A stretch of DNA of 33,795 nt from Chloroflexota bacterium (lineage in GTDB: Bacteria > Chloroflexota > Anaerolineae > Anaerolineales > UBA4823). Positions 31,903-33,795 of the stretch are shown here, piece by piece (the stretch's first letter is position 1; the number at the start of each line of letters is the position of its first letter). The notes under the pieces are model-generated. The model was given only the letters and a program-made list of their open reading frames with translations, made no database searches and was not told the origin of the DNA. Location: NCBI GenBank assembly GCA_029557965.1, contig JAKQIM010000067.1:1-33795 (forward strand). The letters are read 5' to 3'. Both the position numbers and the translations under genes were made by a program.

Positions 31903-32744
31903 TTGACCGCCACCACACCAAAAGCACGCGGGGCGCGCTGCACCTGGCGGAAGCCAACCTGCTCCAGGCGGCGCAGCACGCCCGCCGTGACACTGCGGCC
32001 CGATTTGCTATCGGGATCGCCAATATAATGAAAAAGTTTGCCATTGTTGCGCAGCAAGCGGTACAGCTCCTGGTAGAATTCGCCCGAGTACAGGTGCCCA
32101 GCCAGGCTCATCACGGGTGGGTCGTGGAGGATGCGCGTGAAGGCGGCATCGGGCAGGGCCTCAGCCACGTCGAAGCTGTCGCCGATGCGCTGGGTGATCT
32201 TGGGGTTATCGAAGAGGTCCTGCGACCAGGGATTGCGGCGTGCCACTTCCAACGCCGTGGGGTCCAGTTCAATGGTGGTGACGTGGGCAGCGGTTTTGGC
32301 GGCCTCAATGGCCGTATAGCCCAGGCCGGTGGCAGTATCCAACACCTGCCCCACCAGCGGCTTGACCGAGCGCACCTTCTCCAGCGTATCCTGATGCGGG
32401 TTGGTGTCTTTAATGCGGTGCATGGGCAGGCCCGAGATGAGCATAGTGGGGGCGCTGCGGGTAGGATACAGGCTGTAGGCGCGCCCGGTATCTTCTGAAA
32501 AGAAGTGCACTGCCTGCACCTGGTTATCTTGGATGACAAAAACACCGCTTTCGTTATCCTGGACGGTTTGCACGGCATCCCAACCCAGGCGTTGATCGCC
32601 TGGCAGGGCAATGCCGCTGTCATCCAACAGCACCGTGCTGAGGCTCAATTCCAGATCCAGCGAAACCTGTACCTGCGCCAACCCATTCCGGCGGGCGTTG
32701 AGCAAGGCGTTAGCCTGGTAATGTGAAAGGACAAAGTGGTTCAC
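31899..32744 (-). CDS. Class I SAM-dependent methyltransferase (COG2521-like)
   Basis: 281 residues from GTG 32744, which overlaps the upstream stop as GTGA. Residues 1-125 form an N-terminal domain without clear homology. The Rossmann methyltransferase follows: motif I VLDTATGLGYTAIEAA (134-149), acidic motif II TTIELDP, and motif IV-like RILHDPPVMSLAGHLYS, which resembles NPPY-type motifs of nucleic-acid or amine methyltransferases. The look is that of the predicted 'archaeal-type' methyltransferase COG2521 (from memory). Cytoplasmic. Substrate unknown. It is translationally coupled both to the HAD gene before and to the amidase after it. Confidence 0.83.
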   Translation of the reverse strand: MNHFVLSHYQANALLNARRNGLAQVQVSLDLELSLSTVLLDDSGIALPGDQRLGWDAVQTVQDNESGVFVIQDNQVQAVHFFSEDTGRAYSLYPTRSAPTMLISGLPMHRIKDTNPHQDTLEKVRSVKPLVGQVLDTATGLGYTAIEAAKTAAHVTTIELDPTALEVARRNPWSQDLFDNPKITQRIGDSFDVAEALPDAAFTRILHDPPVMSLAGHLYSGEFYQELYRLLRNNGKLFHYIGDPDSKSGRSVTAGVLRRLEQVGFRQVQRAPRAFGVVAVK

Positions 32745-33355
32745 GGCATCTCTAGCAAGGGATTTAGCTCAGCCAGCATTTGTTCAAAATCAAGGTACTG
32801 GATGGCATGCAGCCCTTCCAGGCGGGCCGCCTCGACGTTTTTCAACACATCGTCAATAAAGACCGTTTCAGAAGGCTGGACATCCAGGCGCTGCACAGCC
32901 AGGCGATAGATGCGCGGGTCAGGCTTGGCCAGCCCCACCTCGGCAGAGATGATCAACTCGTCAAACAGGTCAGCCACGTGGAAGCGCTCATCCAACACCT
33001 GGCGCATATTACTCCAGGCATTACTGAGCAGGCCGATCTTGTAACGCCCCCGCAGGGAACGGATCAGATCTGCCAACTGAATGTTCAACACATCGGCCGA
33101 CCAAAACTGCGCCATGAAATCCGGCAGCATTTCAAGCGGCAGACCCAGAGCCGCCATCACCTGCTGCCAATGTTGGTCAACGGTCAGCTCGCCAACCGTA
33201 GCCTGCTGGGCCGAGGGGCTGCCAAAGACCAGATCATCGATTCGAGCTAACGGCACACCAATGCGCTCTGCAAGCCGTTGGCGGATGGAGAGATCACCCA
33301 TGCCGAACAGCACGCTGCCCGCATCAAACAAGATGGCCCGGATCAATCCACTCAT
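32741..33355 (-). CDS. HAD-superfamily hydrolase (subfamily IA)
   Basis: 204 residues from ATG 33355, sharing one base with the stop of the upstream HAD gene. HAD motifs: I FDAGSVL (nucleophile Asp; the second Asp is Gly, as in the FDxGxV/YihX-like subgroup), II LLSNAWS, III Lys in GLAKPDPRIY, and IV VFIDDVLKNV. A helical cap lies at about 20-95. It is a small cytoplasmic phosphatase of unknown substrate. Its C-terminal half is clearly paralogous to the neighbouring upstream gene, indicating a tandem duplication. Confidence 0.9.
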   Translation of the reverse strand: MSGLIRAILFDAGSVLFGMGDLSIRQRLAERIGVPLARIDDLVFGSPSAQQATVGELTVDQHWQQVMAALGLPLEMLPDFMAQFWSADVLNIQLADLIRSLRGRYKIGLLSNAWSNMRQVLDERFHVADLFDELIISAEVGLAKPDPRIYRLAVQRLDVQPSETVFIDDVLKNVEAARLEGLHAIQYLDFEQMLAELNPLLEMP

Positions 33356-33795
33356 CAGAATTCTCCTAACAAGGTTCTCAGTTCGGTCAGCGCCTGGTCT
33401 GAGTTTTGGAAGTGTACGGCGTGCAGACCCAAGGCCCGCGCCGCCTCTACGTTGTGTAAAAAGTCGTCCACAAATACCGCTTCAGCCGCCTGGACGCCCA
33501 GGCGCGACAATGTCAACTGGTAGATGCGCGGGTCGGGCTTCAGGATGCCCACCTCAGAAGAAATGATCAGCTCGTCAAACGCATCGGCGACAGCCCATTT
33601 CTCCACCAGCCAGCGGCGCAGATCGGAAAAATTGTTGCTCAACAAGGCGGTGCAGCGCTGCGGGCGCAGGCTGCGGATGGCATCGACCAGGGCATAATCC
33701 ATCTCGTCCTGGCCCCAAAACTGCTCCAAGAAGCGCTCAAAGCCGGGTTGGGTGAGGCCCAAGGTCTGGCGAATGAATTCCCAGTGTTGTTGGGT
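33355..33795 (-). CDS. HAD-superfamily hydrolase, N-terminus outside the window
   Basis: The frame is open to the right edge (first visible residues TQQHWEFIRQTLG), so the start and motif I lie beyond the window; 146 residues are visible. Motifs II (LLSNNFSD), III (GILKPDPRIY) and IV (VFVDDFLHNVEAAR) match the adjacent HAD protein closely, as does the ELIIS.EVG segment. It is the first visible gene of a run in which every stop overlaps the next start. Confidence 0.88.
   Translation of the reverse strand, partial: TQQHWEFIRQTLGLTQPGFERFLEQFWGQDEMDYALVDAIRSLRPQRCTALLSNNFSDLRRWLVEKWAVADAFDELIISSEVGILKPDPRIYQLTLSRLGVQAAEAVFVDDFLHNVEAARALGLHAVHFQNSDQALTELRTLLGEF

Overview
The window looks like a chromosomal segment of an anaerobic member of the Chloroflexota (Anaerolineae-like). 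This is an inference from the gene set: a GC-rich genome; many secreted or lipid-anchored proteins with Thr/Pro-rich linkers; a giant ELWxxDGT-repeat/PKD exoprotein; a cyclase-ATPase-TPR giant protein; a four-gene ferredoxin-dependent 2-oxoacid oxidoreductase; and an ECF transporter. No rRNA, tRNA, CRISPR array, phage gene or intact insertion sequence was seen. Almost all genes lie on the minus strand. The plus-strand exceptions are typA and a metallopeptidase lipoprotein.

Layout from left to right. (1) 1-11249, minus: a truncated FG-GAP exoprotein, a 1589-residue adenylyl cyclase/NTPase/TPR protein resembling mammalian soluble adenylyl cyclase, a 250-bp gap with a hairpin-rich MITE-like element, the ELWxxDGT/PKD exoprotein, and a lipoprotein. 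(2) 11286-13907, minus: a PadR regulator, a polytopic 4Fe-4S protein (apparently frameshifted) and a tandem-domain flavoprotein, together a small redox operon. (3) 14078-16070, plus: typA (BipA) behind a leader with an intrinsic terminator and a short upstream ORF. (4) 16078-18228: a PHP-domain hydrolase (minus) and a zinc metallopeptidase lipoprotein (plus), ending at a perfect bidirectional terminator.

(5) 18273-22442, minus: a tightly packed four-gene cluster of a peptidoglycan-binding/beta-propeller lipoprotein, an ANT(4')-like aminoglycoside nucleotidyltransferase, a DUF6765 protein and a patatin-like phospholipase. (6) 22527-27357, minus: a cobalamin riboswitch with its own terminator, followed by a membrane-anchored protein with the two-domain plan of intrinsic factor/transcobalamin (alpha-toroid plus DUF4430-like), an ECF S component, an ECF T component and a PfkB kinase. 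This reads as a B12 (or B12-precursor) capture and uptake operon and is the most interesting system in the window. Its ATPase subunits must be encoded elsewhere. (7) 27421-30444, minus: the korDABC operon with its terminator. (8) 30484-33795, minus: two tandem HAD phosphatases (the first cut by the window edge), a methyltransferase and an amidase, joined by overlapping stop and start codons.

All family assignments come from reading motifs in translated sequence. No database search was run. Residue-level comparisons to named proteins were made from memory.
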